Positions 7,390 to 13,115 of a DNA stretch of 13,115 nucleotides are shown in pieces (the first letter of the stretch is position 1; every line of letters starts with the position of its first letter). The stretch is from contig JAJFVE010000164.1 in assembly GCA_021371965.1 (NCBI GenBank), positions 1-13,115 on the forward strand. Direction: 5' to 3'. Source of the stretch: Planctomycetaceae bacterium (GTDB taxonomy: Bacteria > Planctomycetota > Phycisphaerae > SM23-33). Both the position numbers and the translations under genes were made by a program. The notes below the pieces were generated by a model. That model worked only from the letters and a program-made list of their open reading frames with translations, was not told the DNA's origin and did no database searches.

Positions 7390-7405
7390 CGGGCGGGCCC
7401 GCCCG
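7390..7405. repeat. Perfect 16-bp GC palindrome
   Basis: CGGGCGGG is followed directly by its complement CCCGCCCG with no loop. It lies 49 bp upstream of the zinc-ribbon gene start, in the gap shared with the divergent URO-D gene. It could be a protein-binding site or a remnant of another palindromic element. Confidence 0.45.
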
Positions 7406-7430
7406 TGGACGTCTTGTGGAAATACTTCTT

Positions 7431-7530
7431 ACCGCAAAGGGCGCAGAGGACGCAAAGGGGGAGGTTGACGTGGACGAATTGATTGTGCTTTTTCATCATC
7501 CGCCTTTGCGATCTCTGCGCCCTTTGCGGT
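7431..7530. mobile_element. 100-bp miniature inverted-repeat element (MITE-like)
   Basis: The left arm at 7431-7461 and the reverse complement of 7500-7530 agree at 28 of 31 positions, including a perfect outermost 18 bp (ACCGCAAAGGGCGCAGAG). The 38-bp centre is AT-richer than its surroundings. Within each arm the unit CGCAAAGG repeats. No coding capacity and no clear target-site duplication is seen. The rest of the 314-bp gap (7341-7654) holds the palindrome at 7390-7405 and, near the URO-D gene, a TTGAAT that could be a weak -35 but has no good -10. Whether it is a transposable mini-element or a structural repeat is open. Confidence 0.55.
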
Positions 7531-7654
7531 GAAATCTCTTTGCTATGGATCGCCAGAACAAGATGCCTGCTGCCGTGCCAAGGGGTCGGATTATTGGTTG
7601 AATTACAGCTTTCAGCGTGTACCTTAGGGCGACCTAGATGACCAGGAGAAAGCC

Positions 7655-8782
7655 ATGAGCGAAATCAAACCGATCCGTCCGCGTTGGAAGGGCTCGATGA
7701 CCGACCGCGAGCGATTCAATGCGCAGATGCACTACAAGCCCTTCGACCGCTCGTTCAACATGGAGTTCGGTTATTGGCAGGAGAACTACACCGAGTGGGA
7801 CCTGTTCGTCAAGAACGGCATCACCCACGAAGGGCAGGCCAACCAGTTCTTCAGCTTCGACCCCATCGGCTGCATCGGCGGGCACTGTGACCTGCATCCA
7901 GGCTTCGAGTACCAGGTGCTCGAGGAGACGGCTGACAAACGCATCATCCGCGACGGCAACGGCCTGATCTGCGAGGTGCCCAAGGACGGCCACAGCACCA
8001 TCCCGCACTGCATCGGTTCATCGATCAAGACCGCTGACGACTGGAAGAAGGTCAAGGCCGAGATGTTTCGCTTGGACGACCCGGTCCGCAAGATGGACGT
8101 CGAAGCCCTCAAGAAGTCCTTCCCGAAAGACCGCACGTATCCATTGGGTATCTCATGCGGGTCGATGATTGGCCGCGTGCGCGACATGCTGACCTTCGAG
8201 GGCCTGGCGTACGCCTGCTACGACTATCCGGAGATGGTCGAGGACATGGTCGAGACGCGCTGCCAGCTTGTCGAGAACATGCTCGACCAGGTGCTCGGGC
8301 ACATCGACTTCGACTACGCCAGCGGCTGGGAAGACATCTGCTTCAATCACGGGCCCATCGTCTCGGTGGACTTCTTCCGCAGCGTCGTCATGCCGCGCTA
8401 CAAGCGCATCGACGTCAAGCTCAAGAAGCACGGGATCGACCTGTGGTACACCGACTGCGACGGCGACGTGCGGCCGATTCTCAAGCTGTTCATGGAAGGC
8501 GGCATCAACTGCATGTTCCCGTACGAAGTGCAGAGCTGCTGCCACCCCGGCGAGCTGCTCGACGAGTACGGCAAGGACCTGCGCCTGATGGGCGGGGTGG
8601 ACAAGATCCAGCTCGGCCACGGCAAGGCCGCGATCAAGAAGTACCTCGAGTCGCTCATTCCGTACGTGGCCCGCGGCGGGTACATCCCGTTCTGCGACCA
8701 CCGCTGCCCGCCCAACGTCAAGCCCGACGACTACCTGTACTACCTCGACCTGAAGGAAAAGCTCTTCGGTCAGCCCAGCTAG
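7655..8782 (+). CDS. Uroporphyrinogen decarboxylase (URO-D) superfamily protein, not HemE
   Basis: A 375-residue cytoplasmic TIM-barrel protein of the URO-D/methylcobamide methyltransferase superfamily. The start (MTDRERFNAQMHYKPFDRS) matches the family's N-terminal helix; AGGAG lies 7 nt before ATG 7655. Other family-like stretches are WEDICFNHGPIVS (225-237), the strand ending DCDGDVRPIL (267-276), a GGINCMFPYEV turn (282-292), LRLMGGVDK (309-317) and the C-terminal DHRCPPNVKPDDYLYYL (348-364). The Arg-rich porphyrin-binding N-terminus of HemE is absent. The HxC zinc motif of MtaA/MtbA-type enzymes is not intact, since Asp-Cys-Asp takes its place at 267-269. Relatives act in corrinoid-dependent methyl transfer or have no known function. 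The MFS gene 77 bp downstream on the same strand could move its substrate. The family call is firm; the reaction is unknown. Confidence 0.9.
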   Translation: MSEIKPIRPRWKGSMTDRERFNAQMHYKPFDRSFNMEFGYWQENYTEWDLFVKNGITHEGQANQFFSFDPIGCIGGHCDLHPGFEYQVLEETADKRIIRDGNGLICEVPKDGHSTIPHCIGSSIKTADDWKKVKAEMFRLDDPVRKMDVEALKKSFPKDRTYPLGISCGSMIGRVRDMLTFEGLAYACYDYPEMVEDMVETRCQLVENMLDQVLGHIDFDYASGWEDICFNHGPIVSVDFFRSVVMPRYKRIDVKLKKHGIDLWYTDCDGDVRPILKLFMEGGINCMFPYEVQSCCHPGELLDEYGKDLRLMGGVDKIQLGHGKAAIKKYLESLIPYVARGGYIPFCDHRCPPNVKPDDYLYYLDLKEKLFGQPS

Positions 8783-8786
8783 CCTT

Positions 8787-8858
8787 GTGCCATAGGCTTT
8801 CCAGCCTGTGAAGAGCGCAGTCGTGGAAGAGACACAGCCTCGAAAGGCTGTGCCACCG
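8787..8858. repeat. Pair of hairpins between the URO-D and MFS genes
   Basis: The first hairpin is CATAGGCT-TTCC-AGCCTGTG (8 bp with one G-T pair). The second is CACAGCCT-CGAA-AGGCTGTG, a perfect 8-bp stem with a 4-nt loop. Both are framed by GTGCC(A), and the second ends 1 bp before the MFS start codon. The layout is like the two-hairpin blocks elsewhere in the window but with different stems. It could attenuate read-through from the URO-D gene or fold over the MFS start site. Confidence 0.6.
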
Positions 8859-8859
8859 T

Positions 8860-10092
8860 ATGAGCAGTAGCCTAAAAGCCCGGCCGCATCGGTCCGTGGT
8901 GCTGGTGGCCGTCGCCACGGCGATTTCGCTCTTGGGCGACCAGGCGCTGTACGCCGTGCTGCCGACGTGTTACGACTCGATGGGGTTACGTCCTTTCCAG
9001 GTCGGCGTGCTGCTGTCGGCCAATCGCTGGATACGCCTGCTGACCAACCACCTTGCCGAGAGCCTCACGCGGCGGCTGGGGCCCGGGCCGGTCCTGGCGG
9101 CGGCACTGGTGCTGGGGGGGCTGCTGACGATCAGCTATGGCGTATGGCCGCTGTTTTCGGTGCTGCTGGCGGCGCGAATCTTGTGGGGCCTGTGCTGGTC
9201 GTGCATCCGCCAGGTGGGCATCATGAAGACGATGGACACCGCCCCGGTCGGCGGCTCGGGCAAGATTATGGGCTTCTACGATGGCGTCAGCCGCCTGGGT
9301 TCGACGGCCGGTCTGCTCGGCGGGGCGATCCTGTTCGACTGGATGGGCTTCTCGCCGGCGATGGTGGTGCTGGGGGTGCTGTCGCTGGCGGCGGTGGCGC
9401 CCGCGGCGGCCGCCCGGCGATGGATGGGCGGACACTCGGCGTTTCACGCCTGCGATGGCAAAGGGCGAGCCGACAACGCCCCGTGGCTGCTGGCGTGCGG
9501 GTTTGTGGTCGGCTGCGTGGCCTCAGGCATCATCACCTCGTCGCTGGGTTACGTGCTCAAGAAGGGCATGAGCGAGCAGATTGCCGTTGGGTCGCTGGTC
9601 ATCGGCGTGGCCACGGTGACCGGAGCGATGCTGGCCGCCCAGTATGTCATCAATATCCTGGGCGCCCCGGCCCTGGGGGCTGTTCAGGACCGCATGGGGC
9701 ACCGCCCGGCGACGGTGATGTTCTTCATCGCCGGGGCGGGCGTTCTGGCCGCTGCCGCTGCCGGGCCGCCCATCGCGCTGCTGCTGGGGCTGGTGGTGCT
9801 GTTCTTCATCTGCACGACGGCCCTGAACGTCGTGCTCAGCGCCGAGGCGGGGCGGTTCGGGTCCAAAGCCTACGCTGCCTACGCCACGGCCGCCGATCTG
9901 GGTTCGGCGGTGGGTCCGCTGCTGGTCTGGACGCTGCTGGAGAAGATGGATTCGCCCGGCTTGGCCTTTGCGCTGGGAGCGATCCTGTTCGCGGTTGGGG
10001 CGGCAGCGGCCATCGTGCGCCTGGCACGCCGCCCGCGCGCGGGGGAGCAGGCCGAACCGCCGGCCGAGGTGTTCATCGGCGACCCTGAGTGA
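8860..10092 (+). CDS. Major facilitator superfamily (MFS) transporter
   Basis: A 410-residue inner-membrane protein with about twelve hydrophobic segments and a central charged loop (about 187-207, ARRWMGG to DGKGRADNAPW) separating two six-helix halves. An MFS motif-A-like loop, GAVQDRMGHRP (273-283), lies between helices 8 and 9; the equivalent N-half loop (NHLAESLTRRLGPG) is degenerate. Segment starts include about 11, 46, 78, 97, 143, 166, 208, 242, 284, 305, 341 and 366. No substrate can be named. It follows the URO-D gene on the same strand but behind two hairpins and without a Shine-Dalgarno. It converges on arsM with only 12 bp between the stop codons. Despite that closeness it is on the opposite strand from the arsenic operon, and nothing shows an arsenic role. 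Confidence 0.9.
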   Translation: MSSSLKARPHRSVVLVAVATAISLLGDQALYAVLPTCYDSMGLRPFQVGVLLSANRWIRLLTNHLAESLTRRLGPGPVLAAALVLGGLLTISYGVWPLFSVLLAARILWGLCWSCIRQVGIMKTMDTAPVGGSGKIMGFYDGVSRLGSTAGLLGGAILFDWMGFSPAMVVLGVLSLAAVAPAAAARRWMGGHSAFHACDGKGRADNAPWLLACGFVVGCVASGIITSSLGYVLKKGMSEQIAVGSLVIGVATVTGAMLAAQYVINILGAPALGAVQDRMGHRPATVMFFIAGAGVLAAAAAGPPIALLLGLVVLFFICTTALNVVLSAEAGRFGSKAYAAYATAADLGSAVGPLLVWTLLEKMDSPGLAFALGAILFAVGAAAAIVRLARRPRAGEQAEPPAEVFIGDPE

Positions 10093-10104
10093 GGCCTTCT
10101 GCCG

Positions 10105-10845
10105 CTACTTGATTGCCAGCACGGTGATGCTGGCGGCCTCGGTTGCGGCGGCGTATGCGTGGTCGGTCAGGACCTGCACTTCCTCAAAGCCCGCCGCCGC
10201 GATGGCGGCCAGGTAATCTTTTCGCAGCAGGGCCCCGGCGATGCAGGCGGCGTAGAGATCGGCGTCGTTGCGGGCGGCTTCGCTCAGGGGCTTGTTGAGC
10301 ACGATGTCGCTGACGATCATTCGCCCGCCGGCCTTGAGTACGCGATAGACCTCGCGGAACACCTGCGGTTTGTCGGGCGAGAGATTGATCACGCAGTTGG
10401 AGATCACCACGTCGACGGACGCGTCGTCGACCGGCAGGCTCTCGATCTGCCCCTGGCGGAACTCGACGTTGGCCAGGCCCGTCGTCGTGAAGAACTTCAC
10501 CGCGTTGCGCCGGGCGAGCTGCAGCATCTCGGGCGTCATGTCCACGCCGATGGCGCGGCCGGCGTCGCCGACCTTCTGCGCGGCCAGGAAGACATCCTTG
10601 CCCGCTCCGCTGCCGAGGTCCAGCACCACGTCGCCGGCAGCGATGTGCCCGAACGCCAGCGGATTGCCGCACGATAGCCCCAGCTCCGACTCGGGAACCG
10701 GATGGTCCGGCACGACGTATGCACCCTTGCTGCAGCACGATTCGCCCTTGCCGCCCGACGAGTCGCAGCAGCACGACGTCTGGTCCGTGGTGACTTTCCC
10801 GTAAGCCTTCTTCACCAGTTCATGAGTATCTTGTGGGTTTGTCAT
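10105..10845 (-). CDS. arsM: Arsenite S-adenosylmethionine methyltransferase ArsM
   Basis: A 246-residue class I methyltransferase that methylates arsenite with SAM to methylated, finally volatile, arsenicals. The SAM motif I is [11 protein letters not shown] (74-84), followed by the acidic strand [10 protein letters not shown]. The three cysteines that hold arsenic in this family are present: Cys59 (GLSCGNP), Cys151 ([12 protein letters not shown]) and Cys201 (YAACIAGAL). The N-terminus has the usual AYGKV helix and an extra cysteine group (Cys25-27 and Cys37-38). The start is ATG 10845, with GAGGA 9 nt before it overlapping the acr3 stop; the frame is open further upstream but only as a shadow of acr3. 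It is the last gene of arsR-arsC-acr3-arsM, 11 bp after acr3. Confidence 0.95.
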   Translation of the reverse strand: MTNPQDTHELVKKAYGKVTTDQTSCCCDSSGGKGESCCSKGAYVVPDHPVPESELGLSCGNPLAFGHIAAGDVVLDLGSGAGKDVFLAAQKVGDAGRAIGVDMTPEMLQLARRNAVKFFTTTGLANVEFRQGQIESLPVDDASVDVVISNCVINLSPDKPQVFREVYRVLKAGGRMIVSDIVLNKPLSEAARNDADLYAACIAGALLRKDYLAAIAAAGFEEVQVLTDHAYAAATEAASITVLAIK

Positions 10846-10856
10846 GGCAGTAGTCC

Positions 10857-12071
10857 TCAAGCAACCGCTTCGGCGGCTGGGCGTTTGGCAGGATGAAACC
10901 AGCCCTGCGTTCGCAGGCATATCTTTACGAGCATGAGCATCACCGGCACTTCGATCAGCACGCCGACGACGGTTGCCAGGGCCGCCCCGCTGGACAGACC
11001 AAACAGGATCGTCGCCGTGGCGATGGCGACCTCGAAATGATTCGACGCGCCGATCATGGCCGAGGGGGCCGCGTCGGGATAGCTGAGCTTCAACACCTTT
11101 GCCAAGCCGTAGCCCAGTCCGAAAATCAGCATCGTCTGAAGGAACAGCGGGACGGCGATCCACAGGATGGTCAGCGGTTCGCTGAGGATCGTTTCGCCCT
11201 TGAAACTGAATAGAAGAATCAGTGTCGCCAGCAACGCCACAATAGTGATGGGCGTCAGGACGTGCAGGAACCTCTGTTCAAACCACTCGCGGCCCTTGGC
11301 CTTGATGATCCACTTGCGTGACGCATAGCCGGCCGTCAATGGCAGCGCCACGTAGATCACGATTGACAGCAACAGCGCCTGCCACGGCACCGGCAGCGAG
11401 CCGACGCCCAGCAAGAACCCGCCGAGCGGACCGTAAAAAAGCAGCATGGTCAACGAGTTGATGGCGACCATCACCAGCGTGTGGCCGTCATTGCCCTTGG
11501 CCAGATATCCCCAGACCAGCACCATCGCGGTGCAGGGGGCGATCCCCAGCAGGATGCATCCGGCCAGATAGCTTCGCCACAGGGGCACCTGGAGCATCTT
11601 AACGCCCTCGTGCAGGACGACCGTTCCGGCCCCGTGAACGGCGCCGAGGGGGAGGTTCAGGCCCAGGGGCATCTTGACGTAGTCGACGGCATCGGGCCCG
11701 ATGAAACCATGGAAGAGCGTGCCCAGGAAGAACAAGGCGATGGCGTACATGGTGAAAGGCTTGATCGCCCAGTTGACGAACAGCGTCAGGCCGACGGGTT
11801 TGACGCTCTTTCCGGCCTTGATGACCTCGGCGAAGTCGATCTTCACCATGATCGGGTACATCATGAAGAACAGGGCGATGGCAATGGGGATACTCACCAC
11901 GGGCGCGCCTTCAACATAGATCGCCATGGCATCCAGGGACTTGGCAAAGCCCGGCGCCTGCTTGCCCAGGATGATCCCGCCGGCGATGCACAGCAGCACC
12001 CACAGCGTCAGATACCGCTCGAATATGCCCAGACCTTTGGCCTTCTTGATGATGCACGCTTCGGTTGCCAT
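10857..12071 (-). CDS. acr3: Arsenite efflux permease Acr3
   Basis: A 404-residue inner-membrane arsenite exporter of the Acr3 (BART superfamily) type, with about ten membrane helices. The functional cysteine is Cys180 in [14 protein letters not shown], and the conserved acidic residue is Glu347 in [11 protein letters not shown]. It is unrelated to E. coli-type ArsB, which lacks these motifs. It is longer than the usual 345-370 residues because about 30 extra residues (around 124-160, [13 protein letters not shown] to [10 protein letters not shown]) precede the helix with the key cysteine. The start ATG 12071 lies 6 bp after the arsC stop, with GAGG about 10 nt before it. It removes the arsenite that ArsC makes, and probably needs no ArsA, since none is present. 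Confidence 0.96.
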   Translation of the reverse strand: MATEACIIKKAKGLGIFERYLTLWVLLCIAGGIILGKQAPGFAKSLDAMAIYVEGAPVVSIPIAIALFFMMYPIMVKIDFAEVIKAGKSVKPVGLTLFVNWAIKPFTMYAIALFFLGTLFHGFIGPDAVDYVKMPLGLNLPLGAVHGAGTVVLHEGVKMLQVPLWRSYLAGCILLGIAPCTAMVLVWGYLAKGNDGHTLVMVAINSLTMLLFYGPLGGFLLGVGSLPVPWQALLLSIVIYVALPLTAGYASRKWIIKAKGREWFEQRFLHVLTPITIVALLATLILLFSFKGETILSEPLTILWIAVPLFLQTMLIFGLGYGLAKVLKLSYPDAAPSAMIGASNHFEVAIATATILFGLSSGAALATVVGVLIEVPVMLMLVKICLRTQGWFHPAKRPAAEAVA

Positions 12072-12077
12072 ACCGCA

Positions 12078-12518
12078 TCAGCCTCGCTTCGCCAGTGATT
12101 GTGGCAGCGTCTCGACGAAGTCGCGGATTTCGTCGCGAACTCGCCGGTAACAATTGATCGCCTCTTCCTCTGTCCCGGCCTGCCTGGCCAACTTGGGCGG
12201 GTCGTCGAAGGCCACGTGCACGATCCGGGTCTGGCCGGGGAAGACCGGGCAGGTCTCGTGGGCGTTGGCGCAGACGGTGACGACGTAGTCGAAGGGCACG
12301 TCCATCACCTCGGCGAGGGTCTTGGAGCGGTGGTGCGAGATGTCGACTCCCGCCTCGGCCATCACCGCTACCGTCCGCGCGTTCAGTCCATGGCTCTCAA
12401 TCCCGGCCGAGAAGGGCTCGATGGTCTCGCCGCGCAGATGCCTGGCCCAGCCCTCGGCCATCTGGCTTCGGCAGGAATTTCCGGTGCACAGGAACAGGAT
12501 CTTCAGCTTGTCGGGCAT
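12078..12518 (-). CDS. arsC: Thioredoxin-coupled arsenate reductase ArsC
   Basis: A 146-residue cytoplasmic enzyme of the low-molecular-weight tyrosine phosphatase fold that reduces arsenate to arsenite. The phosphate-binding loop is CTGNSCRSQ (Cys11 to Arg17, CX5R). The redox pair that passes the disulfide outward is Cys83 and Cys90 (VCANAHETC), and the acidic DDPPKL loop (105-110) supplies the general acid. This pattern matches the Staphylococcus aureus pI258 type, which is recharged by thioredoxin, and not the glutaredoxin-linked E. coli type. The start ATG 12518 lies 10 bp after the arsR stop, with an AAGG that overlaps that stop, so translation may be coupled. Second gene of the ars operon. 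Confidence 0.96.
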   Translation of the reverse strand: MPDKLKILFLCTGNSCRSQMAEGWARHLRGETIEPFSAGIESHGLNARTVAVMAEAGVDISHHRSKTLAEVMDVPFDYVVTVCANAHETCPVFPGQTRIVHVAFDDPPKLARQAGTEEEAINCYRRVRDEIRDFVETLPQSLAKRG

Positions 12519-12528
12519 GGATTGCGCC

Positions 12529-12894
12529 TTAAGCGGTGTTCTTGTAATGACAGCACAGTTCCTGGAGCGGCCTCTTGCGGACGAGCTTGAGGTCTTTGGC
12601 GTCCTGCCGCACGGCGGGGTCCTGGTTCAAGGAGGCGTCGAGCCACGCCAGGGCCTCGCGGATTGGTGGGGTGGCGTCGGCCGAGCGGCGGTAGTACATC
12701 CAGCGTCCTTCCTTTCGGGCCTCGACCAGCGCTGCGGCGCTGAGGACGGACATGTGCTTGCTGACGGTGGAGGGGGCCAGATGCAGCATTTCGATGATCT
12801 GGCAGAGGCACATTTCGCCGCGTCGCAGGAACATCAGGACGCGCACGCGGTTGTCGTCGGCCAGCGCCTTGGCAACGGTCATGAACTGTCTCAT
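12529..12894 (-). CDS. arsR: ArsR/SmtB family arsenic-responsive repressor
   Basis: A 121-residue winged-helix repressor. The recognition helix is LAPSTVSKHMSVL (39-51) and the wing is RKEGRWMYYRR (60-70). The Cys29-Leu-Cys31 pair at the start of the preceding helix (GEMCLCQII) matches the CVC arsenite site of classic ArsR, although the third cysteine of that site is missing. A second pair, Cys114-Cys115 (QELCCHYK), lies near the C-terminus. ATG 12894 was chosen because AGGAG lies 7 nt before it; an in-frame TTG at 12918 would fall at or upstream of the predicted transcript start and inside the operator. It heads arsR-arsC-acr3-arsM and should repress its own promoter until arsenite binds. 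Confidence 0.94.
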   Translation of the reverse strand: MRQFMTVAKALADDNRVRVLMFLRRGEMCLCQIIEMLHLAPSTVSKHMSVLSAAALVEARKEGRWMYYRRSADATPPIREALAWLDASLNQDPAVRQDAKDLKLVRKRPLQELCCHYKNTA

Positions 12895-12901
12895 GGACGG
12901 A

Positions 12902-12906
12902 CTCCT
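12902..12906 (-). promoter_or_regulatory. Shine-Dalgarno of arsR
   Basis: AGGAG on the minus strand, 7 nt before ATG 12894. It settles the start codon in favour of ATG over the upstream TTG at 12918. Confidence 0.75.
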
Positions 12907-12931
12907 ATACTTCGCCAACTAACGAAGTATA
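12906..12931. promoter_or_regulatory. Candidate ArsR operator
   Basis: A perfect 9-bp inverted repeat, TATACTTCG (12906-12914) and CGAAGTATA (12923-12931), separated by 8 bp. A 26-bp dyad of this size suits a winged-helix dimer. One arm contains the -10 box of the arsR promoter and the other abuts the arsR Shine-Dalgarno, so a bound dimer would block transcription. Binding by ArsR is inferred from position and symmetry. Confidence 0.72.
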
Positions 12932-12954
12932 CGTGCGGCCGCCGCCGGTGGCAA
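12926..12954 (-). promoter_or_regulatory. Promoter of the arsRC-acr3-arsM operon
   Basis: On the minus strand TTGCCA (12954-12949) and TATACT (12931-12926) are separated by exactly 17 bp, a good sigma-70-type promoter. Transcription would begin near 12919, giving a leader of about 25 nt before ATG 12894. The -10 box is inside the candidate operator. Confidence 0.7.
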
Positions 12955-12991
12955 ATCAATTATGCCGTGAGTGGAGGACTATCGCGGCGGG

Positions 12992-13007
12992 CGGTCCCGA
13001 AGGACCG
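12992..13007. repeat. Small hairpin next to repeat block B
   Basis: CGGTCC-CGAA-GGACCG is a 6-bp stem with a CGAA loop. It directly adjoins the two-hairpin block and may belong to it. Confidence 0.45.
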
Positions 13008-13109
13008 GGTGCCGTGGCGGGGAGTCCCGCCGGGACGGACAGCCACGATCCACGAGTGTTCAGGCCCCCGTCGTGGCGGGAGGGCTGAAGCCCTCCAGCC
13101 ACCGCACCC
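13007..13109. repeat. Two-hairpin intergenic repeat block, copy B
   Basis: It shares with copy A (6178-6287) the opening GGGTGCCGTGGCGGG, the central ACAGCCACGA, a second CGTGGC stem start and the closing GCAC(C) end. The first hairpin core is GTCCCG-CC-GGGAC in place of copy A's GGGCT-TCA-GCCC. The second is GGAGGGCT-GAA-GCCCTCC in place of GGGCC-TTC-GGCCC. It lies upstream of the arsenic operon promoter; no gene is visible between it and the window end. Confidence 0.68.
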
Positions 13110-13115
13110 GATTGG

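Noticed and set aside
7341..7499. N-terminal extension of the zinc-ribbon protein
   Set aside because: The added residues (such as LCVLCALCGKKY) are translated from the inverted-repeat element and a GC palindrome; the zinc ribbon starts at ATG 7340.
7431..7530. CRISPR-like repeats in the CGCAAAGG-rich region
   Set aside because: There is one inverted pair, not a series of regularly spaced direct repeats with unique spacers, and no cas gene is present.
7655..8782. Calling the URO-D family protein HemE
   Set aside because: The porphyrin-binding N-terminal motif of HemE is missing and no other heme synthesis gene is near.
8860..10092. Assigning the MFS transporter to arsenic export (ArsJ- or ArsK-like)
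   Set aside because: It is on the opposite strand from the ars operon, has no GAPDH-like partner, and shows no substrate-specific feature.
10846..11163. N-terminal extension of ArsM
   Set aside because: It would overlap acr3 in another frame; ATG 10845 has a ribosome site and begins the family homology.
12895..12918. TTG start for arsR at 12918
   Set aside because: It lies at or upstream of the predicted transcript start and within the operator; ATG 12894 has AGGAG at 7 nt.

Overview
This GC-rich window encodes twelve protein genes. No rRNA, tRNA, CRISPR array or transposase gene was seen. The organism is most likely a free-living environmental bacterium. A planctomycete or related PVC-group lineage is my best guess. 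It rests on the style of the non-HemE URO-D family protein, the weak or absent Shine-Dalgarno sites before several genes, and the repeated hairpin blocks in the gaps. This is an inference from style, not a phylogenetic result.

Layout. Positions 1-220 hold intergenic hairpins. An M42 aminopeptidase (221-1291, minus) diverges from a membrane-bound CACHE/HAMP sensor histidine kinase (1434-3377, plus). The kinase converges on a stand-alone CheY-like receiver (3478-3858, minus), with inverted heptamer arrays between them. An unrecognised 167-residue protein (3975-4478) and L-aspartate oxidase NadB (4511-6151) follow on plus, then a two-hairpin repeat. A zinc-ribbon polytopic membrane protein lies at 6297-7340 (minus). 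The next gap carries a 100-bp miniature inverted-repeat element. A URO-D superfamily protein (7655-8782) and an MFS transporter (8860-10092) follow on plus, separated by two more hairpins.

The right quarter is a complete arsenic detoxification operon on minus, arsR-arsC-acr3-arsM (12894 down to 10105), with gaps of 6-11 bp. ArsC reduces arsenate to arsenite, Acr3 exports arsenite, ArsM methylates it, and ArsR senses it. In front of arsR is a promoter-like TTGCCA-17 bp-TATACT whose -10 box is embedded in a perfect 9-bp inverted repeat. That is a convincing candidate autoregulatory operator.

The least explained content is intergenic. Two copies of a block of about 100 bp (6178-6287 and 13007-13109) share their outer stem sequences but carry different, internally self-complementary loops. 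Related hairpin pairs lie at 8787-8858 and probably 40-155. I found no protein system that is clearly new. The hairpin family, the mini-element, the URO-D/MFS pair and the unknown gene before nadB deserve the closest look.
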